Assembly (NCBI RefSeq): GCF_020179755.1
Contig: NZ_JAIUCY010000006.1
Location: 124,001-188,000, forward strand
Direction: 5' to 3'
From: Herbaspirillum sp. alder98
Lineage (GTDB): Bacteria; Pseudomonadota; Gammaproteobacteria; Burkholderiales; Burkholderiaceae_D
Length of the DNA stretch: 64,000 nt
Below the pieces are notes generated by a model, which had not been told where the DNA came from, did not search any database, and saw nothing but the letters and a program-made list of their open reading frames with translations. Below are positions 27,001 through 36,097 of the stretch, in pieces; within the stretch, counting starts at the first letter, position 1, and each line of letters starts with the position of its first letter. The translations under genes were made by a program, and so were the position numbers.

Positions 27001-27900
27001 GTGAATCTGGTCTGGCTGGAAGACTTCATCGAACTGGCGCGCACGCGCAGCTTTTCGCGCGCGGCAGAAAACCGTTTCGTCACCCACCCTGCCTTCGGCC
27101 GCCGCATCAAGGCCCTGGAACAATGGGTCGGCGCGGCGCTGGTGACGCGGTCCCAGCCGGTGACGCTGACCCGCGCCGGCAAATTGTTTCTCGACGCCGC
27201 GCACAACGCCAGCGACGTGCTGTATGCCGCAAGGGCGCAACTGCGCGAGTCGCCCGCCGAGAGCACCGACATCCTGCGCCTGGCCACCGGCCGCACCCTG
27301 TCGCAGACGTTCTTTCCCGACTGGTACGACGGCATCCGCCAGCATTGCGGGCCGTTTCCGGTCTCCATCAGCACCGGCGGCGCGCAGGACGTGATCGTCA
27401 AGCTGGCCGCATCCGACGCCGACCTGCTGCTGATCTATTCGAGCCCGGCCACGCGCATGCTGATCGATCACCAGCGCTACGAATCACTAACGATTGCCCA
27501 TGAAATGCTGCTGCCGGTATCGGCCCCCGACCAGCGCGGGCGCCCGCTGTACCGGCTCGACGCCAAGGCCGGCGCGGTGCCGTGGCTGGCCTTTTCGCAA
27601 ACGCTGACGTTGCGCGGCGTGCTGGCCAAGCACCTGGCCGAGCTGGAACAGAAACCGGTGCTGAAGATGGTGTACCAGGCCGATTCCTACGAGTCGATAC
27701 AGGAAATGGCCTTGCGCGGCACCGGCGTGGCCTGGCTGCCGCAACGGCTGGTGCAAAAGGACCTGGCCGAGGGTCGCCTGATGATCGTGGGCGAACAAAG
27801 CCTGCGCATCCGCTTCGATGTGTCGTTGTTCCGGGTGCGCGGCAACAGCAACGAACTGGTCCAGACCATCTGGAATTACGTCGCTACCCAGGCGCTGTAG
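27001..27900 (+). CDS. LysR-family regulator resembling HypT/QseD
   Basis: A 299-residue protein with a GTG start at 27001 behind AAGGGGACACGCAC. Upstream ATG frames lack a ribosome site and add non-LysR sequence. HTH: WLEDFIELARTRSFSRAAEN, then HPAFGRRIKALEQWVG. HPAFGRR replaces the usual QPALSRQ and recalls HypT (YjiE). The C-terminus (YESIQEMALRGTGVAWLPQR) is also HypT-like. E. coli HypT responds to hypochlorite through methionine oxidation and raises Met/Cys supply genes, so position after metNIQ is suggestive. It might instead control the M14 gene 250 bp downstream. Confidence 0.82.
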   Translation: MNLVWLEDFIELARTRSFSRAAENRFVTHPAFGRRIKALEQWVGAALVTRSQPVTLTRAGKLFLDAAHNASDVLYAARAQLRESPAESTDILRLATGRTLSQTFFPDWYDGIRQHCGPFPVSISTGGAQDVIVKLAASDADLLLIYSSPATRMLIDHQRYESLTIAHEMLLPVSAPDQRGRPLYRLDAKAGAVPWLAFSQTLTLRGVLAKHLAELEQKPVLKMVYQADSYESIQEMALRGTGVAWLPQRLVQKDLAEGRLMIVGEQSLRIRFDVSLFRVRGNSNELVQTIWNYVATQAL

Positions 27901-28148
27901 ATCAACTTTCCCGCACCTCGGGAATGACACTTCTGCAAGCACGTAAATGGTGAGAAGACGCCCCAACTTTGCGCTCGGAGTAACGGCTTTCACCTAATGG
28001 CAGCAAGGGCAATCCAAACGGCACAAGGCTGTGCCGAATCGGCACGAGTGGCGCAAATCCGCTTGCCTATACTCGGCACGAATTTGCATGACCGGGGCGT
28101 CGGTGACGCCCGATTTTCTGCCTGTTGCGCAATCGTTGGAACGCTTAT

Positions 28149-29141
28149 ATGAAAACTCTGGAACAGGTTCGCGCAGCATTGCCGAGCTACCCCATCGAAG
28201 TTGAATTTCCTGATATCGACCGCTGGCGCGTCGGCAATACAGGCGTCGACTACGTCCATACTTTCGACAGTCACCTGCCGGGTCCGCACGTGATGATCCT
28301 GGCGCTGATGCACGGTAACGAAGTCAGCGGCGCCATCACCGTCGACCGCCTGCTGCGCCAGGGGCTGCACCCGCTGCGCGGACGGGTCACGCTGGGCTTC
28401 GGCAACGTCGCCGCCTATCAGCGCTTCAGCGTCGCCAATGCCGACGCCGCCCGCTACATCGATGAAGACATGAACCGCGTCTGGAGCGCTAGTCGCCTCG
28501 ACAGCAGCGAAGATTCGAGCGAACTGCGGCGGGCGCGTGAACTGCGCCCGGTCATCGACACGGTCGACTTCATGCTGGACCTGCATTCGATGCACGAAGC
28601 CGCGCCGCCGCTGATCGTCAGCGGCCCGCTCGACAAGGGCATGGCCCTGGCCGCACAACTGGGCATGCCACAGCACGTGATCGTCGACGCCGGCCATCCC
28701 AATGGCGTGCGCATGCGCGACTATGGCGGTTTCGGCGATCCGGCCAGCCCCAGGAATGCCTTGCTGGTCGAGAGCGGCCAGCATTTTGCCAAGGCCAGCG
28801 AGCAAGTGGCCATGGACGTGGCGATGCGTTTTCTGCACATCACCGGCGCACTCGCTGTTGCCGACGTACAATACGGCCTTCAAGAAAAAGAGCTGGCGCC
28901 ACAACGCTTCATCGCGGTGACCGAGCCGGTTGTGGCGCAAGGCATGGACCTGGTGTTTGTCGATGACTATCGCGGTATGGAAGTCATCGAGAAGGCTGGC
29001 ACATTAATTGCGACCGAAAACGGGCGCGAGATCGTCACTCCCTATGACAACTGCACGTTGGTCATGCCGTCTTTGCGGCACATCGGGCCAGGGGTAACGG
29101 TCATGCGGCTGGGCCGCGAAATCGCGCGGCGGGACAACTAA
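28149..29141 (+). CDS. Succinylglutamate desuccinylase/aspartoacylase-type zinc hydrolase (M14)
   Basis: A 330-residue protein. I chose the ATG at 28149 (MKTLEQ), as the start 8 codons earlier has no ribosome site. Zinc ligands His55 and Glu58 (LALMHGNEVSGA) and His146 (DLHSMHE), substrate motif DMNRVW (107-112) and general base Glu207 (NALLVESGQHF) are all present. Such enzymes remove an acyl group from an amino acid or related amide. No arginine-succinyltransferase genes are nearby. It is followed after 54 bp by an amino-acid-binding protein, so it may deacylate what that protein captures. Confidence 0.85.
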   Translation: MKTLEQVRAALPSYPIEVEFPDIDRWRVGNTGVDYVHTFDSHLPGPHVMILALMHGNEVSGAITVDRLLRQGLHPLRGRVTLGFGNVAAYQRFSVANADAARYIDEDMNRVWSASRLDSSEDSSELRRARELRPVIDTVDFMLDLHSMHEAAPPLIVSGPLDKGMALAAQLGMPQHVIVDAGHPNGVRMRDYGGFGDPASPRNALLVESGQHFAKASEQVAMDVAMRFLHITGALAVADVQYGLQEKELAPQRFIAVTEPVVAQGMDLVFVDDYRGMEVIEKAGTLIATENGREIVTPYDNCTLVMPSLRHIGPGVTVMRLGREIARRDN

Positions 29142-29195
29142 GGGGTTGTCGTCCCGCTGTATGTAATCACAGAGAATTTTTTCGAAGGGGTAATC

Positions 29196-29993
29196 ATGAA
29201 GTTTGCAAAATCGATGCTGGCTGTTTCGTTCGGCCTGCTGTCCATCGCCGCCACCACCGCTCAAGCCGATGCACTGGCTGATATCCAGAAGGCCGGCGTG
29301 ATCCGTATCGGCGTGCCGCAAGACTTCGCGCCATTCGGCTCGGTCAATTCGGACATGACGGTGCAAGGCCTGGATATCGACGTGGCCAACCTGATCGGCA
29401 AGAAGATGGGCGTGAAGGTAACCCTGGTTCCAGTAGCCAGCGCCAACCGCATCGCCTACCTGCAAACGCACAAGGCCGACCTGATGATCTCGACGCTGGG
29501 CAAGAATGCCGAGCGCGAGAAGGTGATCGACTTTTCGCAATCCTATGCGCCTTACAACAACAGCGTCTTCGGCGTGGCCAGCATCAAGGTCGCCAACGCA
29601 GCTGACCTGGCCGGCAAGACCGTGGGCGTGGCCCGTGGCACCTTCCAGGACATCCAGTTGACCGAAACCGCGCCCAAGACCACCACCATCAAGCGTTACG
29701 AAGACAACAACGCCATGATCTCGGCCTACGTGTCGGGCCAGGTGCAACTGGTTGGCACCGGTGACTTCGTCGCCTATGCGCTGGGCGAAAAGGCCCCGGA
29801 CAACAAGCCGGTCCTGAAGTACATCATCAACGAATCGAGCTGCAGCGTCGGCCTGAACAAGGGTGAAGCTGCCCTGCTGGCCAAGGTCAACGACGCCATC
29901 ACCGCTGCCAAGAAGAGCGGCGAGCTCAACGCGATCGTCAAGAAGTGGCTCAACGTGCCGCTGTCGCAAAAGATGGCCACCACGTTCCAGTGA
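29196..29993 (+). CDS. Amino-acid-type ABC substrate-binding protein (SBP_bac_3), orphan
   Basis: A 265-residue periplasmic protein. The signal peptide ends near TTAQA|DAL. SBP_bac_3 motifs: GVIRIGVPQDFAPFG, GLDIDVANLIGKKMG, DLMISTLGKNAEREKVIDFS and a cysteine pair region INESSCSVGLNKGE. No permease or ATPase genes adjoin it. Its close paralogue lies at 32076-32873 on the other strand. It shares a transcript direction with the M14 hydrolase and has a strong terminator 25 bp downstream. The ligand is probably a polar amino acid or derivative. Confidence 0.88.
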   Translation: MKFAKSMLAVSFGLLSIAATTAQADALADIQKAGVIRIGVPQDFAPFGSVNSDMTVQGLDIDVANLIGKKMGVKVTLVPVASANRIAYLQTHKADLMISTLGKNAEREKVIDFSQSYAPYNNSVFGVASIKVANAADLAGKTVGVARGTFQDIQLTETAPKTTTIKRYEDNNAMISAYVSGQVQLVGTGDFVAYALGEKAPDNKPVLKYIINESSCSVGLNKGEAALLAKVNDAITAAKKSGELNAIVKKWLNVPLSQKMATTFQ

Positions 29994-30017
29994 TATCGCT
30001 GAGGCGTGCCTGAGAAG

Positions 30018-30045
30018 AACGGCGGATTTATCCGCCGTTTTTTTT
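30018..30045 (+). terminator. Rho-independent terminator
   Basis: ACGGCGGAT (30019-30027) pairs with ATCCGCCGT (30030-30038), followed by eight Ts, closing the M14/binding-protein unit. Confidence 0.92.
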
Positions 30046-30073
30046 CGTCCTGAGATTCAGGTGATAGGCGACG

Positions 30074-30164
30074 AAAGACACTGGGTACCGGCCTGCGCCG
30101 GCACGACATGCTACTGATGATTCAACCTCCGTCGCCCTGACGAAGGTCAGGGCCCAGCGACCTT
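30074..30164. repeat. Hairpin-rich intergenic repeat, copy 3
   Basis: The ends are AAAGACACTGGGTACC and GGGCCCAGCGACCTT. The internal hairpins are CCGGCCTGCGCCGG and CCCTGACGAAGGTCAGGG. It is in the same family as the arrays at 8497, 24019 and 34650. Confidence 0.75.
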
Positions 30165-30193
30165 CAGCGCATATCAACAAAGCGCCCGGGCAT

Positions 30194-30223
30194 AAAAAAA
30201 GGAGAACCGCAGTTCTCCTTTTT
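30194..30223 (-). terminator. Bidirectional terminator after the chemoreceptor gene
   Basis: GGAGAAC (30201-30207) and GTTCTCC (30212-30218) flank a four-base loop, with seven As on one side and five Ts on the other. It serves the minus-strand chemoreceptor and could also stop rightward read-through. Confidence 0.85.
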
Positions 30224-30233
30224 CACTTCACAA

Positions 30234-30260
30234 CTAACGACTAACGACTAACGACTAACA
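30234..30260. repeat. Heptamer tandem repeat (CTAACGA)3.9
   Basis: CTAACGA is repeated three times from 30234 and followed by CTAACA. It lies between the chemoreceptor stop codon and its terminator. It is non-coding. Confidence 0.8.
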
Positions 30261-30272
30261 GCGAGCGTCCCG

Positions 30273-31907
30273 TCAAACCTCGGCCAGCGCCCGGCGCCGC
30301 GACAGCAGCGGCAACAGGCCACGCTTCTTGGGCGCTTCTTCCAGCTGGATCTCGCCGCTGTCCTCGAGCCTGAATACGCTCACCAGTTGCGTCAGCGAGC
30401 CGGCCTGGCCGCGCATGGCGGCGGCGGCCGCTGCGGCCTGCTCGACCAGCGCAGCATTCTGCTGGGTCATGCCATCAAGCTGGCCGATGGCGTCATTGAC
30501 CTGGCCGATGCCGGCGCTCTGCTCGTTGCTGGCGACGCTGATCTCGTTGACGATGGCGTTGACGTGCTGCACGCTCTCGACCACCCGCGTCATGGTGCTG
30601 CCGGCCTGCTCGACCAGGGCGCTACCGGCATTGACCTTGGAGACCGAATCATCGATCAGTTGCTTGATCTCCTTGGCGGCAGAAGCCGAACGCTGGGCCA
30701 ACGATCGCACTTCGGAAGCCACCACCGCAAAGCCGCGGCCCTGCTCGCCGGCACGCGCGGCTTCCACCGCGGCATTGAGCGCCAGGATATTGGTCTGGAA
30801 GGCAATGCTGTCGATCACGCTGATGATGTCGACGATCTTCCTGGACGAACCGTTGATCTCGGTCATGGTGTCCACCACCCGGCTCACCACGGCGCCGCCT
30901 TCGCTGGCGATGCTCGAGGCCGACGCCGCCAGGCGGCTGGCCTCCTGGGCGTTGTCGGCATTCTTGCGCACGGTCGAAATGAGCTGTTCCATGGCCGAGG
31001 CGGTTTCTTCCAGCGCGCCGGCCTGCTGCTCGGTACGGGACGACAGGTCCTGGTTGCCTTCGGCAATTTCACCCGAGGCCACCACGATGGAGTCGGTGCC
31101 CTGGCGCACGTTGGCCACGATGTTGCGCAGGTTGCCGTTCATCTCGCGCAGCGACGACAGCAACTGGCCCACTTCATCGCCACGCTTCTGCTCGGGGCGT
31201 TCGCTCAGGTCGCCGGCGGCAACCCGGCGCGACAGGCCCACCGCCTGCTGCAACGGACGCACGATGCCGCGCGTGAGGAACCAGGCGCACAGCACGCCCA
31301 GCAACACCGCTACCGCTTCCAGCGCCAGCAGCAATTGACGGCTTTGATGGGTCAGCGTGTCGATATTGGCCGATGCGCTGTCGATCTCTTCCTGCTCGGC
31401 CTTTTGCAGCGCCTGCATGGTGTTCTGGAACTTCTTGGACATCGGCATGAATTCCTGGATCAGCACCTGGTTGGCACCGTCCTGGTCACCGGTCGACTTC
31501 ATGTCCATCATCTTCAGGTAGACCTCTTTGTAGGTCTTCTGGAATTGCTCGATCTGGGCGTAGAGTTCTTTCTCGTTGGCGGTGTCGATCATGCCGGCAA
31601 GCTCTTTCTGCAGGCCGACGATTTCGCGGTTGGCCGCCAGCTCTTCGTTCAGGAAATAGTTATTCAGGGTCGGATCCGAGCTGCGCGACATGGCGATGGT
31701 GCGCAGAATGGCCGCACGCAGCGTGCCGTACCAGTTGGAGATCAATCGCTCCTTGCGCACCGATTGCGACACCATCTCGTGGGTCACGTCGGACACCACC
31801 TGCAGTCGCCATACGCCGATTGCCATTACCCCCACCGACAGCGCCAGTACCAGCGCAAACCCGATCGCCAGGCGGCTGCCGATCTTCATGTTTCCGATGA
31901 ACTTCAT
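30273..31907 (-). CDS. Methyl-accepting chemotaxis protein
   Basis: A 544-residue chemoreceptor from the ATG at 31907, after AAGGAAAACAA. TM1 is about residues 11-32 and TM2 about 187-211 ([20 protein letters not shown]), enclosing a four-helix-bundle-type periplasmic sensor of about 155 residues. A HAMP domain ([24 protein letters not shown]) follows. The cytoplasmic hairpin tip is [20 protein letters not shown], then [22 protein letters not shown]. There is no C-terminal NWETF pentapeptide. It lies between two paralogous orphan binding proteins, one of which could present ligand to it. That link is a guess from position. Confidence 0.93.
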   Translation of the reverse strand: MKFIGNMKIGSRLAIGFALVLALSVGVMAIGVWRLQVVSDVTHEMVSQSVRKERLISNWYGTLRAAILRTIAMSRSSDPTLNNYFLNEELAANREIVGLQKELAGMIDTANEKELYAQIEQFQKTYKEVYLKMMDMKSTGDQDGANQVLIQEFMPMSKKFQNTMQALQKAEQEEIDSASANIDTLTHQSRQLLLALEAVAVLLGVLCAWFLTRGIVRPLQQAVGLSRRVAAGDLSERPEQKRGDEVGQLLSSLREMNGNLRNIVANVRQGTDSIVVASGEIAEGNQDLSSRTEQQAGALEETASAMEQLISTVRKNADNAQEASRLAASASSIASEGGAVVSRVVDTMTEINGSSRKIVDIISVIDSIAFQTNILALNAAVEAARAGEQGRGFAVVASEVRSLAQRSASAAKEIKQLIDDSVSKVNAGSALVEQAGSTMTRVVESVQHVNAIVNEISVASNEQSAGIGQVNDAIGQLDGMTQQNAALVEQAAAAAAAMRGQAGSLTQLVSVFRLEDSGEIQLEEAPKKRGLLPLLSRRRALAEV

Positions 31908-32075
31908 TTGTTTTCCTTGTTGTGATTGACGGCCCCCGAGCTGCCGCCCCGTATTTTGCCAGCAAGAAACGTTCCTGTGGGGTATCTGCGGCTGCCATCG
32001 TGGATGAATTTTTTTCGACCGTGATGACAACGCAACGGGCCGCACTTGGCGGCCCGCGACGTTCAATGGACTAAC

Positions 32076-32873
32076 TTATTGATAGGTGGTGGCGATCTTC
32101 TCGGACAGCGGGACATTGAGCCACTTCTGGACGATCTTGTTGAGTTCGCCGTTCTTCTTGACCACGGTGATGGCATCGTTGACCTTGGCCACCAGCGCCG
32201 GCTCGCCCTTGTTCATGCCGACATAGCAGGTCGAGACGTTGATGACGTACTTCAGCACCGGCTTGGACGTCGGCAGCTTCTCGGCCAGCGAGATCGCCAC
32301 GAAGTCGCCGGTGCCGACGATCTGCACCTGGCCGGACACATAGGCGGCGATCAGGCTGTTGTTGTCTTCGTAACGCTTGATGACGGTGCTTTTTGGCACG
32401 CTGTCGGTCAGCATCAGGTCTTCGAAGGTGCTGCGCGCCACGCCAACGGTCTGGTTGGCCAGGTCTGCGGGGCCGGCGACCTTGATGCTGGCGATGCCGA
32501 AGACGCTATTGTTGTAGGGGGCGTAGCCTTGCGAGAAATCCAGCACCTTCTCGCGCTCGGCGTTCTTGCCCAGGGTCGAGATGATCATGTCGATCTTCTT
32601 GGTCTGCAGGAAGGCCATGCGGCTGGAAATCGGCACCGGCACCAGTTCCACTTTCACGCCCAGGCCCTTGCCCACCAGGCGCGCGACATCAATGTCGAGA
32701 CCCTGCAACTGCATCGAGGAGTCGATCGAACCGTAGGGCGCGAAGTCCTGCGGCACGCCGATCCGGACCACGCCTGCCTTCTGGATATCGGCCAGCGCAT
32801 CTGCCATGGCATTGCCGGCATACACGCTCATCAAGCCGATCGATACGGCCAGCACGGTTTTAACGAACTTCAT
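32076..32873 (-). CDS. Amino-acid-type ABC substrate-binding protein (SBP_bac_3), paralogue of 29196
   Basis: A 265-residue periplasmic protein from the ATG at 32873, preceded by AGAGGGGAAATCC. The same length and about two-thirds identity to the 29196 product by eye: ADALADIQKAGVVRIGVPQD, GLDIDVARLVGKGLG, MIISTLGKNAEREKVLDFSQ, KRYEDNNSLIAAYVSGQVQI. The signal peptide ends near GNAMA|DAL. It is an orphan binding protein divergent from a LysR gene (33045), which probably regulates it. The ligand is likely related to but distinct from that of its paralogue. Confidence 0.88.
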   Translation of the reverse strand: MKFVKTVLAVSIGLMSVYAGNAMADALADIQKAGVVRIGVPQDFAPYGSIDSSMQLQGLDIDVARLVGKGLGVKVELVPVPISSRMAFLQTKKIDMIISTLGKNAEREKVLDFSQGYAPYNNSVFGIASIKVAGPADLANQTVGVARSTFEDLMLTDSVPKSTVIKRYEDNNSLIAAYVSGQVQIVGTGDFVAISLAEKLPTSKPVLKYVINVSTCYVGMNKGEPALVAKVNDAITVVKKNGELNKIVQKWLNVPLSEKIATTYQ

Positions 32874-33044
32874 GGATTTCCCCTCTTTGAAAACACGATG
32901 AAATACGGGTTGAGGCGTAGCCTCGCGCCGCGTGGATGAATCTGCGCATCCGCGATGATTGCAAGGAATGTGCCAGCGGCGGCAATATGCTTGAAAGATA
33001 AGCAATTTATTCAGACAATATCTGTCCCAGGTATAGGAGCGAAT

Positions 33045-33950
33045 ATGGAAATCCGGCATTTGCGTTACTTCACGGCGGTGGCGGAACAGGGCAGCGTGGC
33101 CGCTGCCGCGCGCAAGCTCAATATCGTGCAGCCGGCATTGAGCCGCCAGATCCACGATCTTGAAGAACAGCTGGGCACGCCGTTGTTCGAGCGCAGCGTG
33201 CGGGGCGTGCAACTGACGTCTGCCGGTCGTCAGTTCCTGCGTGACACCACCAAGCTGCTGGCCGACCTGGATGCCGCGCGCGAACGCGCACTGCGCGCCG
33301 CCGCCGGGCTCGAAGGCTCGCTGCGGATCGGCATCTCGCCCAATCACACCTGGCATCCGCTGATCCTGCAACGCCTGCGCCGTTTCCAGCGTGCCTACCC
33401 GAACGTGGCGCTGATGCTGGAGTCGTCGCTGTCGCCGCAGCAGTTGAGCCACATCAAGGAAGGCCGTATCGATGGCGGCTTCGTCGCGTTGCGCGACCCG
33501 GGCGACACCGAGCTGGCGGGCGTGAAGGTGCTCAGCTCGGGGCTGCTGCTGGCGGTGCCTTCGCACAGTCCCTATGCGCGCAAGCCGCCGCTGCGGCTGC
33601 GCGACCTGAAGGATGAACCCTGCGTGTGGTTTCCCCGTGAGCGCTCGCCGGTGTATCACGACTACCTGATCCATCAGTGCCAGCGCGCCGGCCTGTCGCC
33701 CCGGCTGGTACAGATCGGCGCCGATGTCGCCACCACGCTGGGCATGGTGGCCGCCGGCATGGGGTATTCGATCGTCTCGGAAGTCTCGCGCTACAACAGC
33801 CCCAAGGAAGTGGTGCTGCACCCCCACCGCGACCTGCCCGATGTCTACGATGTCGAACTGGTGATGCGGGCCGACGTCGACCATCCGGTGCTGGCCGCCT
33901 TCGCCCGCGTGATGAGCACCGCCGGCCCACGCGAGGCCAAGCCGGGCTGA
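33045..33950 (+). CDS. LysR-family transcriptional regulator
   Basis: A 301-residue protein from the ATG at 33045, with TAGGAGCGAAT upstream. The frame 30 codons longer lacks support. HTH: MEIRHLRYFTAVAEQGSVAA, then AARKLNIVQPALSRQIHDLE. The effector domain (GSLRIGISPNHTWHPLI) is of the CatR/BenM/HcaR-like aromatic-sensing outline. It is divergent from the binding protein at 32076, with a 171-bp shared promoter region. Confidence 0.88.
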   Translation: MEIRHLRYFTAVAEQGSVAAAARKLNIVQPALSRQIHDLEEQLGTPLFERSVRGVQLTSAGRQFLRDTTKLLADLDAARERALRAAAGLEGSLRIGISPNHTWHPLILQRLRRFQRAYPNVALMLESSLSPQQLSHIKEGRIDGGFVALRDPGDTELAGVKVLSSGLLLAVPSHSPYARKPPLRLRDLKDEPCVWFPRERSPVYHDYLIHQCQRAGLSPRLVQIGADVATTLGMVAAGMGYSIVSEVSRYNSPKEVVLHPHRDLPDVYDVELVMRADVDHPVLAAFARVMSTAGPREAKPG

Positions 33951-34138
33951 TCCAATCGGCACCATCCTGTGCCCAAAACGCAATCGATGCCGCAATGTCA
34001 CTTTTATACTTTGCGCTTATCGGGTGCCGGGACTGGATATACCTTCCAGGCATGATACCTATGCATATAGAGTAGTTTTCATGCATAGCCCATCCGCATA
34101 CACTTGCGCCGGCCTTCAACGTTCATCCGGAGAACCGC

Positions 34139-34540
34139 GTGCTGCAACCATCGATATCCTCCCCCGTGCCACAGTCGCCACCGCCCGCTTTGCGTTTCGG
34201 ATTGCCACGGGTCTATGTGGTGACGCAACTGCGTGCGCGCCTGTTGCGCCTGCTTGGCGAAGGCGCCTGCGAAATCGGCTATCTGGATGCGCAGGACCAC
34301 TTCGTCGCGCTTGATGCCGACGATGATTTCGACGGCCCCGCATTTGTCTTGAAGCTGCGCCCGGCCGCACGCGAACATGTGGTGACGCTGCAGGTGAGCA
34401 TTCTGTATGGCGTCTATCGATTGCAGGTGCTGGGTCTCGACGTCGAGATCGCGGTCCTGCCGGCGCTGGACGATGCGCGCCTGATGACCACGGCGCGCCG
34501 CATCGTTCACACCCTTGAGGGCGTCGCGCGCGTGCGCTGA
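34139..34540 (+). CDS. Hypothetical protein (133 residues)
   Basis: Starts at GTG 34139 behind CCGGAGAACC, and a strong terminator follows at 34587-34612. The composition and third-position GC fit a real gene. There is no signal peptide and no membrane segment. The middle has alternating strands (YVVTQLRARLLRLLGEGACE, then HFVALDADDDFDGPAFVLKL). I recognise no family. Confidence 0.55.
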   Translation: MLQPSISSPVPQSPPPALRFGLPRVYVVTQLRARLLRLLGEGACEIGYLDAQDHFVALDADDDFDGPAFVLKLRPAAREHVVTLQVSILYGVYRLQVLGLDVEIAVLPALDDARLMTTARRIVHTLEGVARVR

Positions 34541-34586
34541 AGCCCTGCTCCTGTTCCCTGGCGACTTTAACGAGTCACCCTCTGTT

Positions 34587-34612
34587 GCCACGCCTTCGGG
34601 CGTGGCTTTTTT
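34587..34612 (+). terminator. Rho-independent terminator
   Basis: GCCACGCC (34587-34594) pairs with GGCGTGGC (34599-34606) over TTCG, followed by six Ts. Confidence 0.92.
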
Positions 34613-34649
34613 ATGCATACCGTTTTCGGGCGGCACTTACGTAGAGCAA

Positions 34650-34738
34650 AAGACGCTGGGCCCTGACTTTCGTCAGGGCGACGAAGGTGATGTCATCAGT
34701 ACCCCGTCGTACCGGCGTATGCCGGTACCCAGCGTCTT
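34650..34738. repeat. Hairpin-rich intergenic repeat, copy 4 (most symmetric)
   Basis: AAGACGCTGGG (34650-34660) and CCCAGCGTCTT (34728-34738) are perfect 11-bp inverted ends of an 89-bp unit. It contains the hairpins CCCTGACTTTCGTCAGGG and TACCGGCGTATGCCGGTA. The latter differs from the other copies by paired changes. Confidence 0.85.
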
Positions 34739-34811
34739 CTTCCGGACCACGAAATACACTCTCGCGTGCGCCCTGATCCGATGCGCTTGTCAAGCAGAAG
34801 ACACCGCGGTA

Positions 34812-35978
34812 TCACTCGACAAATCCCACCAGTATCGCCAGCAGGAAAGCCCCCGCCCCCATCCAGAAAGTCGCTACATGCTGGCCTCCGCTCCAGGTAT
34901 AGACGGCGGAATACAGATAACCGCCCACCGCCTGCGCCAGCGCGAAGGCCACGGTCAGGCGACTCCACATCGCCTCGCGGGCGTGCTGGTCGGGCACCAG
35001 CGCGTGCATGCGGGACAAGCCCAGCGGCACCACGCCGGCAGGAAATGAACCGATCACCACCGCCAGCGCCATCAACCCGGCCACCTTGCCAGTCAGCGCC
35101 AGGCCGGCCACGGCCAGCATCTGCACCGCCAACACCACGCGAATCGAACCGCGTGCCCCCCAACGGTCGGCCGCCATGCCGTACAGCACCGGACCCGCCA
35201 TGGCGCCTGCACCGTAAGCCACCCAGGCAGCCGAGCCGAGCGCGGTGCCGTGGCCCAGCGAGCGGCCGACGTAATCGACCAGAAACAGCATTTCCGGCAC
35301 CAGTCCCAGCGCGGCCAGGGCGTATTGCACCAGCAATATCTGCAGGCCGCGCGGCATGGCCGCCTTGAGTGGAGCTGGACTGCGCACGCGGGTGTGATCG
35401 TGATCCGGCCAGGCGGGCCAGCTGAGCGCGGTCAGGATCAGCGACAGCGCCCCCAGCGACAGCCAGGTAGCACGCAGGCTGACCTCCAGCATCAGCGGCA
35501 CCAGGGTCCCGCTGATGGCTACCCCAAGCCCGATGCCGAGGAAGATCGCGCCGCTGGCCAGCCCCTTCTTGCCATTGGGCACCCGATGCAACACCACGCT
35601 GGAGACCAGCACCATGATGGCGCCGCCGGCCACGCCCGACAGCAGGCGCCAGGCGAAGAACCACGACTCCGACAACGGAAAGGCGCAGGCCAGGAACGAG
35701 ATCGAGGCCAGCAAGGTGGTCAGGCGGATCACCGTCACCGGCGACAGCCGGTGCGCCATCGCGCGCCCGCTCAGGGCGCCGATCAGGTAACCGGCCAGGT
35801 TGGCCGCACCCAGGTAGGCCACCTGCGATGCATCGAACCATTGCGCATGGATCATCGCCGGCAGCAGCGGCGTATAGGCAAAGCGCGCCAGGCCGATGCC
35901 GACCAGGCTGGCCGCAAGTCCGGCGAAGATGGCCGGAAAATAGTGGCTGCGGTGTGCCACGGGGTGAACGAGTTGCAT
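34812..35978 (-). CDS. MFS transporter, YbfB/YjiJ family
   Basis: A 388-residue inner-membrane protein with 12 hydrophobic segments. The opening FAGLAASLVGIGLARFAYTP and LLPAMI is diagnostic of the YbfB/YjiJ group. Other landmarks: NLAGYLIGALSGRAMAHR, FLGIGLGVAISGTLVP, and GPVLYGMAADRWGARGSI for the A-like motif in the second half. The substrate is unknown. It is divergent from the LysR gene at 36098 (119-bp gap), its likely regulator. Confidence 0.88.
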   Translation of the reverse strand: MQLVHPVAHRSHYFPAIFAGLAASLVGIGLARFAYTPLLPAMIHAQWFDASQVAYLGAANLAGYLIGALSGRAMAHRLSPVTVIRLTTLLASISFLACAFPLSESWFFAWRLLSGVAGGAIMVLVSSVVLHRVPNGKKGLASGAIFLGIGLGVAISGTLVPLMLEVSLRATWLSLGALSLILTALSWPAWPDHDHTRVRSPAPLKAAMPRGLQILLVQYALAALGLVPEMLFLVDYVGRSLGHGTALGSAAWVAYGAGAMAGPVLYGMAADRWGARGSIRVVLAVQMLAVAGLALTGKVAGLMALAVVIGSFPAGVVPLGLSRMHALVPDQHAREAMWSRLTVAFALAQAVGGYLYSAVYTWSGGQHVATFWMGAGAFLLAILVGFVE

Positions 35979-36097
35979 GCTTGTATCCTTTCGATAGCGA
36001 CGCTACGTGCGCCAAGAATAGCCTCTGCAATTGATGTATAGTTGCAGCACTTTTTCACATCAATGATGCGTTTTCGCATCACCCTCGAAAGCCTTGC

